Notes: generated from the letters alone by a model not told the origin. DNA of 64,000 nt from Thalassotalea litorea (GCF_005843925.1 NZ_VCBC01000008.1:160833-224832); one strand, 5' to 3'. Positions 8,452 to 18,384 are shown, numbered from the stretch's first letter. Numbers and translations are program-made.

Positions 8452-11400
8452 ATGGGAGATACAGGTAAAAAGTTTCAGCTTAGTGCTGTCTATGCTGCAG
8501 TCCTATCGGTTCTGAGTGTGAATGTTTACGCTCAGGAAGAAACCGATACGCAGCAAGCCAAAGCCGAACAAGATATTGAAGTCATTGAAGTGACTGGCTT
8601 AAAAAGTAGTCTGAAAAAGTCTATCAATGATAAGCGTTTTGCCGATGGGGTTGTTGATTCAATCAATGCCGAAGATATCGGGAAGAACACCGACCAAAAT
8701 ATCGCTGACGCGCTTGGACGAGTAACCGGTGTATCGGTGGTGTCCGGTGCCAATGGTGAAGGTTCGCAAATCACCGTTCGTGGAGCATCAGCCAACCAGA
8801 ACAATATTACACTCAATGGTCAGCAATTGACGTCAACCGATTTCAACCAGGCGGTTGATTTAAGTTCCTTTTCCTCTGATATTTTATCTAAACTCGAAGT
8901 GGTTAAAACCTCGAGTGCTGATCAGGATGAAGGTTCACTTGGCGCAAATGTTAACCTGGTATCTGTGCGTCCATTAGATGTCGCCAAAGATATCCGTAGC
9001 TTCACTTTACAGGGTCGTTACAATGATTTTGCCGAAGAAGAAGATTATAAAGTTCAATTCGCGTTTTCTGAAAAATTCTTAGATGAGACCTTTGGTATTG
9101 CGCTTTCTGTCTATGACGAAACCAATACCTTTCGTAAAGATCAATATCGTGTAGAAAACTTCGTTGCTTCCAAAGATATACAAGTTGCCAGCGACCAGGA
9201 TGGTAATATTATTGCCGGTCCGGTAAGAGCGATTCAGCACCAAAGCACGCGTTATGAATTGCATCAAAATAGCAATGACAGAGCGGGTATTAACTTAGGT
9301 TTACAGTGGGTACCTACCGACAGCACTGAAATCATGTTTGATGCGACTTACACCAAAGCTGAGCAAAAACGTTATAACGATGCCGTGGTTAGTCGTTTCC
9401 CAGGCAACAACAATTTTGTCGAAGGTGAACAACCGCTAGGTACCTTGCGCCCGGAAGCGCCTTTTAGCGATCCACAGGCGGATTGGTACACCATAAATAC
9501 TGACACATCGACACTCACAAAATTCGTTAACCGCTTTGGCGCTGGTGATATTCAAAACAGCACCGGTGGCGACGAATCGGATAATTTCAGTGCGGCACTG
9601 AATATTAAACAGGAAATTACCGATGAGTTCCGTATGTCGGGGTTAATTGGTTATTCCTTAAGTAAATCGGATTCTTTACCGAGTGCGTTTGCGGCATTGC
9701 AAAACTTTCCAAATGTTCCAGCCGTAAAACTCTACGATGCCGGTGAAATGATTGAGCCGGTTGGTTATGACTGTACCTCAGGCCGTTGTGAAATGGTGTT
9801 TGGTGATAGTTTTGTAGACTTGGGCGAGCAAATTGTTAATGAAGTCGATCCGGATACCGGGATTTTTGTTCCTGGTTATGACGATAATACTGTCTATACC
9901 GGTTTTAATCCGGCCGATGTTGATGTTCAGCATCTCGCATTTTTACGTGAAACCGATCGTAAAGTTGAAGATGAGCTAGCAAATATTCAGCTGGATTTTG
10001 AATATGACTTAGATGTTGTCGGCCTTACCTCGGTAGAGTTTGGTGCTAAAGTTACCCAACGTACCAAAGACGTCGATAATCAAAGCTATCAATTTGATAC
10101 TGTCACTGCCTCTGAAGTTATTGAAGATGAGTATGGTAATCCGGTTGTTGTGCCTGGCGGTTCAATGCTCGATATCCGTGCGCCTTTAATCGCACGAGAA
10201 GGCGGTCTTCCTTATGATGACTTTATGGATAGCCTGGGCTATAGCCGTAATGGCGCTACTCAGGGCTGGATCCCGGTTGATGCGGCTTATGCTGCATCCA
10301 TCATGTTGGACTCTGAAGATACCGTTCGTACCCCGAACAACACTGAATCCCGGATCACTGATATTGACACAACAGCATTTTATTTGAAAACAAACTTCGA
10401 ATACTTTGATGGTCGATTAACCGGTAACGTGGGTATTCGTTACGTAGAAACAGATATTGATGCTGACGGTTATGCCGGTGCAAATTTTTGGCAGTTCACC
10501 GAAACTCTTGAACGTGAATTTGATTTAGTACAACTGCGTGATTTACGCGATACCAGCTTACCAGCCTGTCGTGCGCCAGTATTTTCAGACCCAGCTGCAA
10601 CACTAGGTTATGAGAAGAAATATCAGCGTGTTGATGGTCGAGGGTATGATACTAGCAGCGGTACCGATCCGTCACAGTGGACACCAATCCCAGATCAAGG
10701 GCCTTGTCATGATCCCGATTATGCGGCCTGGGCAGCGTTCCAGCAAGATCCAAGCCTTGCAGATCCAGGGATCGCGCTTAACTGGCTGAATATGTGGCGT
10801 TATGCCGATGTATCTACGACTCGTAACCACGGTTGGGGATCGGCGATCACTTATGATGGCACTACGCCGTTAAGCACCTTAAATGCAAACCAGTTTCCGT
10901 TCACGTCTACGCAAAATAAAGAATTGCAATCGTTTGCGGCAGCCGGTTCTCATTCTTATGAAAATTGGTTACCAAGCTTGAACCTGAACTATGCATTCAG
11001 TGATGAGTGGATTGGTCGACTGGCTGTTTCAAAAACCATGACTCGTCCTGAGATTGACAAGTTACGTCCAGGTTTTCAGTTAAATGAAAACGGCTATTGG
11101 GGATCAGGTAACTCCCAGTCAGGTAGTCGCCTTGATATGTATAACACTAAGCTTGAACCGCTTGAGTCCAATAACTTAGACATTTCTTTGGAATGGTACT
11201 TCAACGAATCGTCAATGCTAAGTGCCGCTATCTTCCACAAAGACATGAAAAACTTCACCGATACCGAAAGTGCGGTGACTTACTTAATGGACTTACGTGA
11301 GGTAGATGGCCCGGTTTCTCAGGAAGATTTACCGCTTCTGGCAACTGGGGATGAGAGCAGTGATTACGGATTGCAAGGCTGTATGCCGCTTCGCGCAACC

Positions 11401-12099
11401 GCCGATTACGGCTGGTGGCCATCCGATCCAAATCGTTTCAGTGATGACCTACGTGATTTGTGTGCACAATATAGCGTGAGCAAAATCATCAATGGTAAAG
11501 GCGCACAAATTACAGGTTTGGAACTTGGTTATATTCAGACTTACGATTTCTTGCCGGGTATCTGGAGTGGTTTAGGTGTCTCTGCGAACTATACCTATCA
11601 GGATAGTGAGTATGATGCGGATAAATCAACGATTGATCCGACCAAGGACTTACCGGCTTACCCGGTAGCAGATACACCGGAGCATACCTATAACGCAACG
11701 GTTTTCTGGGAGCAGAATGGTCATCAATTCCGTATCAGTTATCGCGGCACCAGTGATTCATTGGTGGGTACTGACTATGATACCGGTTTACAGGGAAGAA
11801 CATGGAACCAAGGTTCTATTTGGAATGAAGGTCGCGGAACCTTAGATATTTCTGCGAGCTATCAGTTTAACGAAAACGTGATGTTCACTTTCCAGGCAAT
11901 CAACCTGACGGATGAAGAGTATCGCACTTACTTTACCAGTCGCGAAATCGCGGTTGAGCGTGAGTGGGATGGTGCAGGTTACAACTTTGTTGCACTGGAA
12001 GAAGGCAATCCGCTTGAAGGCGATGCGCCAACATCTCGCACCTATCGCAACTATAAGGTCGGCACGACTTATCGTTTAGGTGTTCGCGTTAACTTTTAA
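8452..12099 (+). CDS. TonB-dependent receptor (TonB-Xanth-Caul type), putative agaro-oligosaccharide importer
   Basis: Large outer-membrane receptor of 1215 aa. The signal peptide (~1-27, ending NVYAQ) is followed by a plug domain (VIEVTGLKSSLKKSINDKR ... VDSINAEDIGKNTDQNIADALGRVTGVSV ... ITVRGASANQNNITLNGQ), then a long beta-barrel ending in an aromatic residue (GVRVNF). The plug sequence is characteristic of the TonB-Xanth-Caul family linked to carbohydrate uptake. The length exceeds the usual 900-1000 aa, implying large extracellular loops. It sits directly downstream of three predicted operators and upstream of a surface lipoprotein, as in polysaccharide utilization loci of Alteromonadales. 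Uptake of agar/porphyran oligosaccharides is inferred from context. Confidence 0.92.
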   Translation: MGDTGKKFQLSAVYAAVLSVLSVNVYAQEETDTQQAKAEQDIEVIEVTGLKSSLKKSINDKRFADGVVDSINAEDIGKNTDQNIADALGRVTGVSVVSGANGEGSQITVRGASANQNNITLNGQQLTSTDFNQAVDLSSFSSDILSKLEVVKTSSADQDEGSLGANVNLVSVRPLDVAKDIRSFTLQGRYNDFAEEEDYKVQFAFSEKFLDETFGIALSVYDETNTFRKDQYRVENFVASKDIQVASDQDGNIIAGPVRAIQHQSTRYELHQNSNDRAGINLGLQWVPTDSTEIMFDATYTKAEQKRYNDAVVSRFPGNNNFVEGEQPLGTLRPEAPFSDPQADWYTINTDTSTLTKFVNRFGAGDIQNSTGGDESDNFSAALNIKQEITDEFRMSGLIGYSLSKSDSLPSAFAALQNFPNVPAVKLYDAGEMIEPVGYDCTSGRCEMVFGDSFVDLGEQIVNEVDPDTGIFVPGYDDNTVYTGFNPADVDVQHLAFLRETDRKVEDELANIQLDFEYDLDVVGLTSVEFGAKVTQRTKDVDNQSYQFDTVTASEVIEDEYGNPVVVPGGSMLDIRAPLIAREGGLPYDDFMDSLGYSRNGATQGWIPVDAAYAASIMLDSEDTVRTPNNTESRITDIDTTAFYLKTNFEYFDGRLTGNVGIRYVETDIDADGYAGANFWQFTETLEREFDLVQLRDLRDTSLPACRAPVFSDPAATLGYEKKYQRVDGRGYDTSSGTDPSQWTPIPDQGPCHDPDYAAWAAFQQDPSLADPGIALNWLNMWRYADVSTTRNHGWGSAITYDGTTPLSTLNANQFPFTSTQNKELQSFAAAGSHSYENWLPSLNLNYAFSDEWIGRLAVSKTMTRPEIDKLRPGFQLNENGYWGSGNSQSGSRLDMYNTKLEPLESNNLDISLEWYFNESSMLSAAIFHKDMKNFTDTESAVTYLMDLREVDGPVSQEDLPLLATGDESSDYGLQGCMPLRATADYGWWPSDPNRFSDDLRDLCAQYSVSKIINGKGAQITGLELGYIQTYDFLPGIWSGLGVSANYTYQDSEYDADKSTIDPTKDLPAYPVADTPEHTYNATVFWEQNGHQFRISYRGTSDSLVGTDYDTGLQGRTWNQGSIWNEGRGTLDISASYQFNENVMFTFQAINLTDEEYRTYFTSREIAVEREWDGAGYNFVALEEGNPLEGDAPTSRTYRNYKVGTTYRLGVRVNF

Positions 12100-12108
12100 T
12101 CCGTTAAA

Positions 12109-12132
12109 ACGGGGCTAGGGAGCTAGCCCCGT
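12109..12132 (+). terminator. Hairpin after the receptor gene
   Basis: 10-bp stem ACGGGGCTAG / CTAGCCCCGT with a 4-base loop, 10 bases after the receptor stop. No strong T run follows, so it may attenuate rather than end transcription into the lipoprotein gene 28 bases downstream. Confidence 0.6.
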
Positions 12133-12159
12133 ATTTAAAAATAATAATGGTGTTTGATT

Positions 12160-14220
12160 ATGAAGACATTCCAAAAATCTAAAATGATGTTGGCTCTGGC
12201 GTTCACGACCTTGCTTGGAGCCTGTGATGATGACTATGTTAAACCGGACGATGGCGTAAATGCTGCACCGGAACATGGTGGCGATATTGTTCGCACATAT
12301 AATGAAGCCGATGCGTTTGAATTTCTGTACCTGCTTGGTACACCCGATGGCGCGAAAAATGGTGAAGGTATCGCCTTCGATCCGGATGGCGATATTCTTT
12401 ACATTGACGGTTTTAGCTCTGATGCTGAAGATATGACCGGATTTGAATTTGAAGGCAATAAATTGGGCATTCGCCCATCGGCAATCGCGCCAAACCTAGA
12501 TACCGGTGATACCTTAACGGTAAACTTTAGCTACAACATCAGTGATGGTGAAGCGGCCGTGCCTCGTACGATTACGGTCACGGTCATTGGTGAAGATTTC
12601 GCCCCGGTATTTGAAGATTTAACGGTAAGTTTTACCAAATTTGATGAACAGGGGATTGTCGATTTACTCGAAGGTGTCGTTGATGCTGATGGTGAAGCGC
12701 TGTCGATTTCTGGTTTTACGGCCGATGCAGCGAACAAGTTCGATATTCACAGCCTTGATGGCTCAGTATTGACCTTAGATATTGCTAGCATCAGTGAGCA
12801 AATTGCATTAGGTGAAACGGTTTCTTTGGTGTTCAATTATGATGTTGAAGATCATAACCACAGCTTACCTCGCAAGGCGACGATTAACATTCGTGGTGTC
12901 CGCCCTGAACCATTACCGCCAGAAGTGGTAATGACCTATGAAGGGAACCTGACAAACAATGACGACATGGTTTATGTCGATTTTGCCGACGAAAAATACA
13001 CAGTTGAGTGGAACGGTGATCCGATCCTTGTCGATGTGGATAGCATCATGCCTGTTGATGGCGGTCCAGCACTTATGTTCAATAAGTCTTCTGGTTCCGT
13101 ACTCGTCATTGACCCGGTTGATTTTTCCAAGTATGTCGCAGCAAACGGTGATATGGCGAGTTGGGAATACAGCTTTAACCTGACGGATGGTGAAGAAGGC
13201 GAAACTGCCGGGCATGTAGTTGAAAGCAGTTTTGTAATCAACTTTACCCGTCAAGAGCCAACAAGTCTGTTAACCAACGGTGGTTTTGAGTCCGGTGATT
13301 TAACTGGCTGGACAGTAGCGGATTCAAGTTTGGTTTCGGTTGTGGCAACCGGTGATGCATCCGAGGGAGCATATCAATTAGAAGCGTCCGGTGAAACAAC
13401 CATCAAGCAAAGCTTTGATGTGCAACCAGGTGGCGCTTATTACGTACGTCAGACCGATCGCATCGGTAACTGGGGCCGTTATAGTGCTTGGATCAATGGT
13501 GGCGAAGTACCGGTTTATCAATCCTGGGGATTCCATCCTCCATTTGTTGGTGGCGCTGAAGTCCCTTGGAAAGAGCATAACACCAATGTTACGTCATTTG
13601 TGCTGGCAAGCGATGATGCCACCACGTCACGTGAACTGACTTTGGGTACGTCTTTGATTAGCCTGGACGATGTTTTTGCCGGTCGATTCTCATCGGATCC
13701 GGTCAACAATGCCGTGTATCAATCAGGTAGCAACAACGTTAACTTTGAAGACGGTACATTAGGCGCTTGGACCGGCGGCAATATTGCGATTGAATCGGTA
13801 ACGCCAATTAATGGCTTACACAGTTTACGTGCAACCGGTTGGGCTGCTGCGAACCTTGCGTTGCCTAAAGGCACCATTGAAAATGGTAAAAAGTACCTGT
13901 TGCGCCTAATCGTGGTTGCCAAAAAACATGACGGGAATGGATTTAGTCCTATCACGCTGAACCTGTTTGACACCAATGAAGGTGAAGTGACGTCTGTCTT
14001 TGGTGATGATCTGCAATCACAAATCCAACCACGTACGCGCAATATGGTGAATCATCCATTAGATGAAGTGTTTGTAATTGAACAATTCATTAATGTCGAC
14101 GCCTATAACAGCATCACCGACTGGAATGAACGCGGTGTAACCATTCAGTTCAAACCAAGTCTTTGGAGTGGTAACGGTGACTTTATTGTTGATGATGTTC
14201 AGCTAGTCGAAGTTGAATAA
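12160..14220 (+). CDS. Multidomain surface lipoprotein with Ig/cadherin-like and CBM-like domains
   Basis: A 686-aa exported lipoprotein (signal ending LLGAC, Cys ~23). After it come three tandem cadherin/Ig-like repeats (about residues 25-145, 150-250 and 250-365; each with a 'VDADG'- or 'FDPDG'-type turn and a terminal ITVTV-like strand). Two galactose-binding/CBM4-9-like jelly rolls follow: one from ~367 (LLTNGGFESGDLTGWTV) and one from ~525 (VNFEDGTLGAWTGG). I start at ATG 12160 rather than the TTG two codons earlier. Its position right after the TonB receptor suggests a surface glycan-binding partner. It has no recognised catalytic residues. The binding specificity is unknown. Confidence 0.75.
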   Translation: MKTFQKSKMMLALAFTTLLGACDDDYVKPDDGVNAAPEHGGDIVRTYNEADAFEFLYLLGTPDGAKNGEGIAFDPDGDILYIDGFSSDAEDMTGFEFEGNKLGIRPSAIAPNLDTGDTLTVNFSYNISDGEAAVPRTITVTVIGEDFAPVFEDLTVSFTKFDEQGIVDLLEGVVDADGEALSISGFTADAANKFDIHSLDGSVLTLDIASISEQIALGETVSLVFNYDVEDHNHSLPRKATINIRGVRPEPLPPEVVMTYEGNLTNNDDMVYVDFADEKYTVEWNGDPILVDVDSIMPVDGGPALMFNKSSGSVLVIDPVDFSKYVAANGDMASWEYSFNLTDGEEGETAGHVVESSFVINFTRQEPTSLLTNGGFESGDLTGWTVADSSLVSVVATGDASEGAYQLEASGETTIKQSFDVQPGGAYYVRQTDRIGNWGRYSAWINGGEVPVYQSWGFHPPFVGGAEVPWKEHNTNVTSFVLASDDATTSRELTLGTSLISLDDVFAGRFSSDPVNNAVYQSGSNNVNFEDGTLGAWTGGNIAIESVTPINGLHSLRATGWAAANLALPKGTIENGKKYLLRLIVVAKKHDGNGFSPITLNLFDTNEGEVTSVFGDDLQSQIQPRTRNMVNHPLDEVFVIEQFINVDAYNSITDWNERGVTIQFKPSLWSGNGDFIVDDVQLVEVE

Positions 14221-14288
14221 CCGAGCGTTAAGCCTACTTGCACTCTCCCCCTTGTTTTGGCAAGGTTGTGCAAGCTGGCATTAAATTG

Positions 14289-14321
14289 AAAAGCCCTTTG
14301 CCGCACGCCTAGGGCTTTTTT
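14289..14321 (+). terminator. Rho-independent terminator after the surface lipoprotein gene
   Basis: Stem AAAAGCCCT / AGGGCTTTT with a 13-base loop and a trailing T run, 69 bases after the lipoprotein stop and 39 before the halogenase-like gene. Confidence 0.8.
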
Positions 14322-14359
14322 TATCAATATAGATAACAAAAAAAACATTAGTGATGTAA

Positions 14360-15904
14360 ATGAATAACACACCCATCCAATCCATTCTCATCGTTGGCGG
14401 TGGTAGCGCCGGTTGGTTGACCGCTGGTATTTTAGCCGCGACACATCAACAACGTATTCGTCAAAAGCAATTAACCATCACCTTGGTGGAATCTGCTGAC
14501 ATAGCGACGATTGGCGTCGGTGAAGGTACCTGGCCAACTATGCCAGATACGATGCAAAAGCTTGGCATTGACGAACGGGATCTTTTTCGCCATGTCCCTA
14601 TGTCCTTTAAACAAGGTTCGCAATTTATTAACTGGCATAGCGAACATGCCGAGTCGTCGTACTTACATCCTTTTGATGTGCCGCCGGGCGCTGTCGAAGG
14701 CGATTTGTCGAGGCTTTGGTTACAGCAAAATACAGCTCAGCCATTTAGCCAATATATAAGCATTCAACATGCAACCTGTGCGCTCGGTTTAGCACCAAAA
14801 ACAACCCAGCAGGGTAGCTACGATGCGTATTTAAATTATGGCTATCATCTCGATGCCAGAGCATTTGCCAAATACCTCAAACACCATTGTATGGACAAGC
14901 TTGGGGTGGAGCATCGGATCGCCAACATTAAAAAGGTCAATGTTGGCGCAGATAAAACCATTACGTCGTTAGATACCGACACTGATGAACGACTTCATGC
15001 GGATTTGTTTATTGATTGCTCTGGGATCAAAGCGTTGTTATTAGGACAGGCACTGTCAGTCAAGAATATTGATGTCAGTGATACCTTGTTTTGTGACCGG
15101 GCACTAACGGCACAAATCCCAGAGCAGCACTCGCCAATCGCCTCGGTTACCCGTGCCAGCGCGCAAACAAGTGGATGGATTTGGGACATACCGGTACCGC
15201 AACGGCGTGGAATCGGTCATGTTTATTCATCAAGGCACATGGACTCTGCAGACGCATCAGGTGTGCTGGAACAATATATACGCTCGTCTTTCAGCTCGAC
15301 TGCCAGCTCGACATATGAAATACGCGAGATAGCCTTTAATCCCGGTTACAAAGAGCAGTTTTGGGTAGGCAACTGTCTGGCAATCGGATTGGCTGCCGGC
15401 TTTATTGAACCGTTGGAAGCATCGGCTTTGGTGATGATCGAACTCTCGGCAAATATGCTGGCCGAACAATTGCCCGTTGATCAGTCGGAAATGCCAATTA
15501 TTGCCAAACGCTTCAATCAGACCTTTCATTATCGCTGGCAACGCGTAATTGAATTTTTAAAACTGCATTATGTGTTAAGTGAACGACAATCGCGTTTTTG
15601 GCTGGATCATCGCGACCCACAAACAATACCAGAACGTCTTAAAGAGCTATTACAGTTGTGGCGTCATCGGGTGCCATCGTTATTGGATTTTGACCGCAAT
15701 GGTGAGATTTTTCAGGCAGCCAGCTATCAATATGTTTTGTACGGTAGTGGTTATCCAACACAGTTACAGCAATCTCTCCCTCAGGACAAAGTTCAGCAAT
15801 TGCTTGCGCAAATCGAGACGACTAAACACAACCAATTACAATTACAATCGGGTTTGCCACGCAATCGTCAATGGCATGACGTTTTCATGGCTCACCTGGC
15901 GTAA
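14360..15904 (+). CDS. Flavin-dependent tryptophan-halogenase family protein
   Basis: 514-aa FAD enzyme of the PrnA/tryptophan halogenase family. It shows the FAD-binding GGGSAGW (14-20), the family signature WIWDIP, a lysine in SFKQGSQFINW (Lys84) aligned with catalytic Lys79 of PrnA, and GFIEPLEASAL (~347-357) matching the active-site Glu region. No signal peptide is seen, so it should be cytoplasmic. Halogenation of free tryptophan is not implied: many alteromonad polysaccharide loci carry such genes next to TonB receptors with no known substrate. No flavin reductase partner of the usual kind is visible, although a ferredoxin reductase lies ~9 kb away. It is followed by a small secreted protein in the same direction. 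Confidence 0.85.
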   Translation: MNNTPIQSILIVGGGSAGWLTAGILAATHQQRIRQKQLTITLVESADIATIGVGEGTWPTMPDTMQKLGIDERDLFRHVPMSFKQGSQFINWHSEHAESSYLHPFDVPPGAVEGDLSRLWLQQNTAQPFSQYISIQHATCALGLAPKTTQQGSYDAYLNYGYHLDARAFAKYLKHHCMDKLGVEHRIANIKKVNVGADKTITSLDTDTDERLHADLFIDCSGIKALLLGQALSVKNIDVSDTLFCDRALTAQIPEQHSPIASVTRASAQTSGWIWDIPVPQRRGIGHVYSSRHMDSADASGVLEQYIRSSFSSTASSTYEIREIAFNPGYKEQFWVGNCLAIGLAAGFIEPLEASALVMIELSANMLAEQLPVDQSEMPIIAKRFNQTFHYRWQRVIEFLKLHYVLSERQSRFWLDHRDPQTIPERLKELLQLWRHRVPSLLDFDRNGEIFQAASYQYVLYGSGYPTQLQQSLPQDKVQQLLAQIETTKHNQLQLQSGLPRNRQWHDVFMAHLA

Positions 15905-15949
15905 GACCACCACCTATTGTTAAAACATCAATAATAGAAGAGCAAACGT

Positions 15950-16654
15950 ATGATTATTAAAAAAATGACAATGCGCAACGTTGACCGCTTGGTTCGTATT
16001 CTTATTGCTACGACTATTTTTTTGCTAAGTACCTCGGTTACTAAGGCGCAGCAGCAGCAACAGCAACCGCAAAACCTGAACCAGACCACAGATTACTTTA
16101 TTGCCGGACAATCTAACACGCCATGGCAGTTTAGCCTGCAATTTGGTCAGGTTATTTTGGAAAATCAGACCGGTAAAACGGCCAAAGGAAGTTTAAAAGC
16201 GCAAAAGGCAACTCGCAATGTTGAAGGGGATGCCCTGCGGTTAACCTGGAAACCCAAAGGGGTTAAAAATGAATGGGGCACTGAAGATAAAAACGTGATG
16301 ACTGCCAACATCACTAATACGCAAAGATTTGCAAATTTACTGCCTTATCAAGACAAAGGGGTTCTTTTGATCGACATAAAAGTCAATAAAGCCCCGAATA
16401 AAAATGTCGAAATTACCATGGAATGTAACTGGGACTGGCAATGTCGTAGTACGTTTCCTTTGAAAAATGCCCTTAAACGCTTGCCTAAAGGGGAGTGGAC
16501 TATGTTGCCAATTCCGTTAAGTTGCTTTAAACGCGCTGATTTTGATTTTAGTAAAGTGACGTCGCCATTTATGCTTTATACCGGTGGTAAAATGGATCTT
16601 GAAATCAACAACGTCAGGGTAGTGCAGACCGAAAATTCATTGAGTTGTGGCTAG
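15950..16654 (+). CDS. Secreted protein resembling the ExoP galactose-binding-like domain
   Basis: 234 aa with an N-terminal signal peptide (hydrophobic ~15-30, cleavage after VTKAQ) and a Gln-rich linker. The remaining ~190 residues resemble the C-terminal ExoP galactose-binding-like domain normally fused to GH3 exo-glucosidases (LRLTWKPKG; GVLLIDIKVNKAPNKNVEITMEC; LPKGEWTMLPIPLSCF; SPFMLYTGGKMDLEINNVRV). Here the domain stands alone without a catalytic module. Four cysteines in the mature part could form disulfides. The starting ATG at 15950 is followed by further in-frame ATGs at 15965 and 15971. Likely a periplasmic or surface carbohydrate-binding protein; the assignment is from recalled family patterns and not certain. 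Confidence 0.6.
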   Translation: MIIKKMTMRNVDRLVRILIATTIFLLSTSVTKAQQQQQQPQNLNQTTDYFIAGQSNTPWQFSLQFGQVILENQTGKTAKGSLKAQKATRNVEGDALRLTWKPKGVKNEWGTEDKNVMTANITNTQRFANLLPYQDKGVLLIDIKVNKAPNKNVEITMECNWDWQCRSTFPLKNALKRLPKGEWTMLPIPLSCFKRADFDFSKVTSPFMLYTGGKMDLEINNVRVVQTENSLSCG

Positions 16655-16688
16655 CTACTCAAAAAACACGGCAATTGAATATATTTAA

Positions 16689-16698
16689 TTGTTAACAA
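16689..16698. promoter_or_regulatory. Predicted operator TTGTTAACAA before the MFS porter-GH117 operon
   Basis: Perfect palindrome (TTTAATTGTTAACAATAT) ~92 bases upstream of the porter start, same element as at 8037 and 8274. It marks a new transcription unit after the ExoP-like gene. Confidence 0.7.
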
Positions 16699-16785
16699 TA
16701 TGGCGTGGTTAAGGTAACATCAGAGCTAATTAGAAGAAGTACCGTAATTTAAAAACAATAAACACGGTTTTATTTGGGGAAGAAT

Positions 16786-18351
16786 ATGAAATCAGTAAGC
16801 CATAGTGTCTACTTTTGTGCCATGGTGGTGGCGTTTGGGGCATTTATTCTGGGGTTAGATGCCGCATTAATTTCTGGAACGATTAAATATGTTTCAAAGG
16901 AATTTTCACTATCGGATATGGAAGTTGGCGCCATGGTGAGTGCGCCTGGTCTGGCGGTATTGTTTGCGCTGATGATCACCGGTTATATTTGTGATCAAAT
17001 TGGCCGTAAAAAAACCTTAATTGGCATTTCTTTTATTTATATTTTCTCGGCAATCACGTCTACATTTGCGCCAAACTATGAAACATTAGTTGTCGCGCGT
17101 TTTGTTGGAGGATTTGCCTTTACCTCATTATCGGTCGCTGCCATGTACATTGGCGAAATCGCCCCGTCGAAAATCCGCGGAAAATTGGTTTCCATCGTTC
17201 AAGTCAGCATCGTTGTTGGTTTCTCGGCAGCTTATTTTATTAATTACGGGATTTTAATGTTATCCCAGTCGGATTTAACCTGGGTGTCTAGCTTAGCCAT
17301 CGATACACAAACCTGGCGCTGGATGTTAGGCGTCGAAATTATTCCGGCAATTATCTGGTTCGCATTATTATTCAAGATCCCAAAAAGCCCTCGCTGGTTA
17401 ATCATGAAGGGTCAGGAAGCGGAAGCGAAAGAAATTATTGCCAATTTTGACCATGATCTATCACCGGAAGAGGAAGTGGCACAGGTTAAACACAGCCTGG
17501 AAATCGATCCTGCCAGTAAATCCTTTATTGCATCCTTTAAGGCACTATTTTCAACCAAGCTCAGAAAAGCCGTTATCGTTGCTCTGACCATTGCGATTGT
17601 CCAACAAGCCACAGGCATCAATGCCATTTTATTCTACGCGCCAACAGTATTCGAACAAATTGGTGTGGGTACCGATGCCGCATTTTTAAATGCCGTCGTG
17701 GTCGGTGTGGTAGGCGTTGCCTTTACCATCGTCGCGATACTTTTAATCGATAAAGTGGGCCGCAGGCCGTTGCTGATGTCAGGGTTAATCTTGGCCAGCA
17801 TCAGTTTATTTGTCTGCCATATCGGCTTTAAACAGGCGACCTATCAGCTGACATCGGAACAAATCATAGAAGTAAAAAATGAGCATGGTATTGAAGGAAT
17901 ATCCCATATGGCGGATATCACCTTTGAGACAGATATAGAATTTAAAGCGGCGCTTCGCAAAAATATGTCAGAATCAGAGCTTCGAGCAGCAGAAAGCATT
18001 CTGTTGCAAAATGCAACCAACATTAATGTTGCCGTCGTGATGACGGGCATTATGTTATTTATTATTGCTTTCCACTACTCACTGGGGCCAATTTTATGGG
18101 TGTTGTTCTCAGAGATATTCCCGACCGGCGTGCGCGGTGTTGCGATACCGGTATTTGCCTTTATCAGTTCTATGGTCAGCTATTTCGTACAACAGTTTTT
18201 CCCATGGCTATTGAATAATGTTGGTGCCGCCGATGTATTTATGTTTTATGCCGTCAGTGGTGTTGTTGGCTTTATCTGCTTATACAAACTGTTGCCAGAG
18301 ACAAAACACAAAACCATTGAAGAAATTGAAGCACAATTGGTGGCAAATTAA
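16786..18351 (+). CDS. MFS sugar porter family transporter
   Basis: 521-aa inner-membrane transporter with ~12 hydrophobic segments. Sugar-porter signatures are present: DQIGRKKTLIG in loop 2-3, KSPRWLIMKG after TM6, QQATGINAILFYAPTVFEQIG in TM7, DKVGRRPLLMSG in loop 8-9, and PETKHKTIEEIE at the C-terminus. A long hydrophilic insert (~residues 345-405) lies between TM9 and TM10. I start at ATG 16786 because GGGGAAG sits just upstream; a TTG four codons earlier lies before that site. The next gene (GH117) starts 34 bases after the stop, so they form an operon. Neoagarobiose or a related product is the probable substrate, inferred from that partner. Confidence 0.88.
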   Translation: MKSVSHSVYFCAMVVAFGAFILGLDAALISGTIKYVSKEFSLSDMEVGAMVSAPGLAVLFALMITGYICDQIGRKKTLIGISFIYIFSAITSTFAPNYETLVVARFVGGFAFTSLSVAAMYIGEIAPSKIRGKLVSIVQVSIVVGFSAAYFINYGILMLSQSDLTWVSSLAIDTQTWRWMLGVEIIPAIIWFALLFKIPKSPRWLIMKGQEAEAKEIIANFDHDLSPEEEVAQVKHSLEIDPASKSFIASFKALFSTKLRKAVIVALTIAIVQQATGINAILFYAPTVFEQIGVGTDAAFLNAVVVGVVGVAFTIVAILLIDKVGRRPLLMSGLILASISLFVCHIGFKQATYQLTSEQIIEVKNEHGIEGISHMADITFETDIEFKAALRKNMSESELRAAESILLQNATNINVAVVMTGIMLFIIAFHYSLGPILWVLFSEIFPTGVRGVAIPVFAFISSMVSYFVQQFFPWLLNNVGAADVFMFYAVSGVVGFICLYKLLPETKHKTIEEIEAQLVAN

Positions 18352-18384
18352 TGGGAAAAGTCATTATTGCTAGAGAGATGATTT

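Noticed and set aside
8300..8515. 71-codon frame overlapping the receptor promoter
   Set aside because: It spans the operator cluster and overlaps the TonB-receptor start in another frame; no ribosome-binding site or family resemblance.
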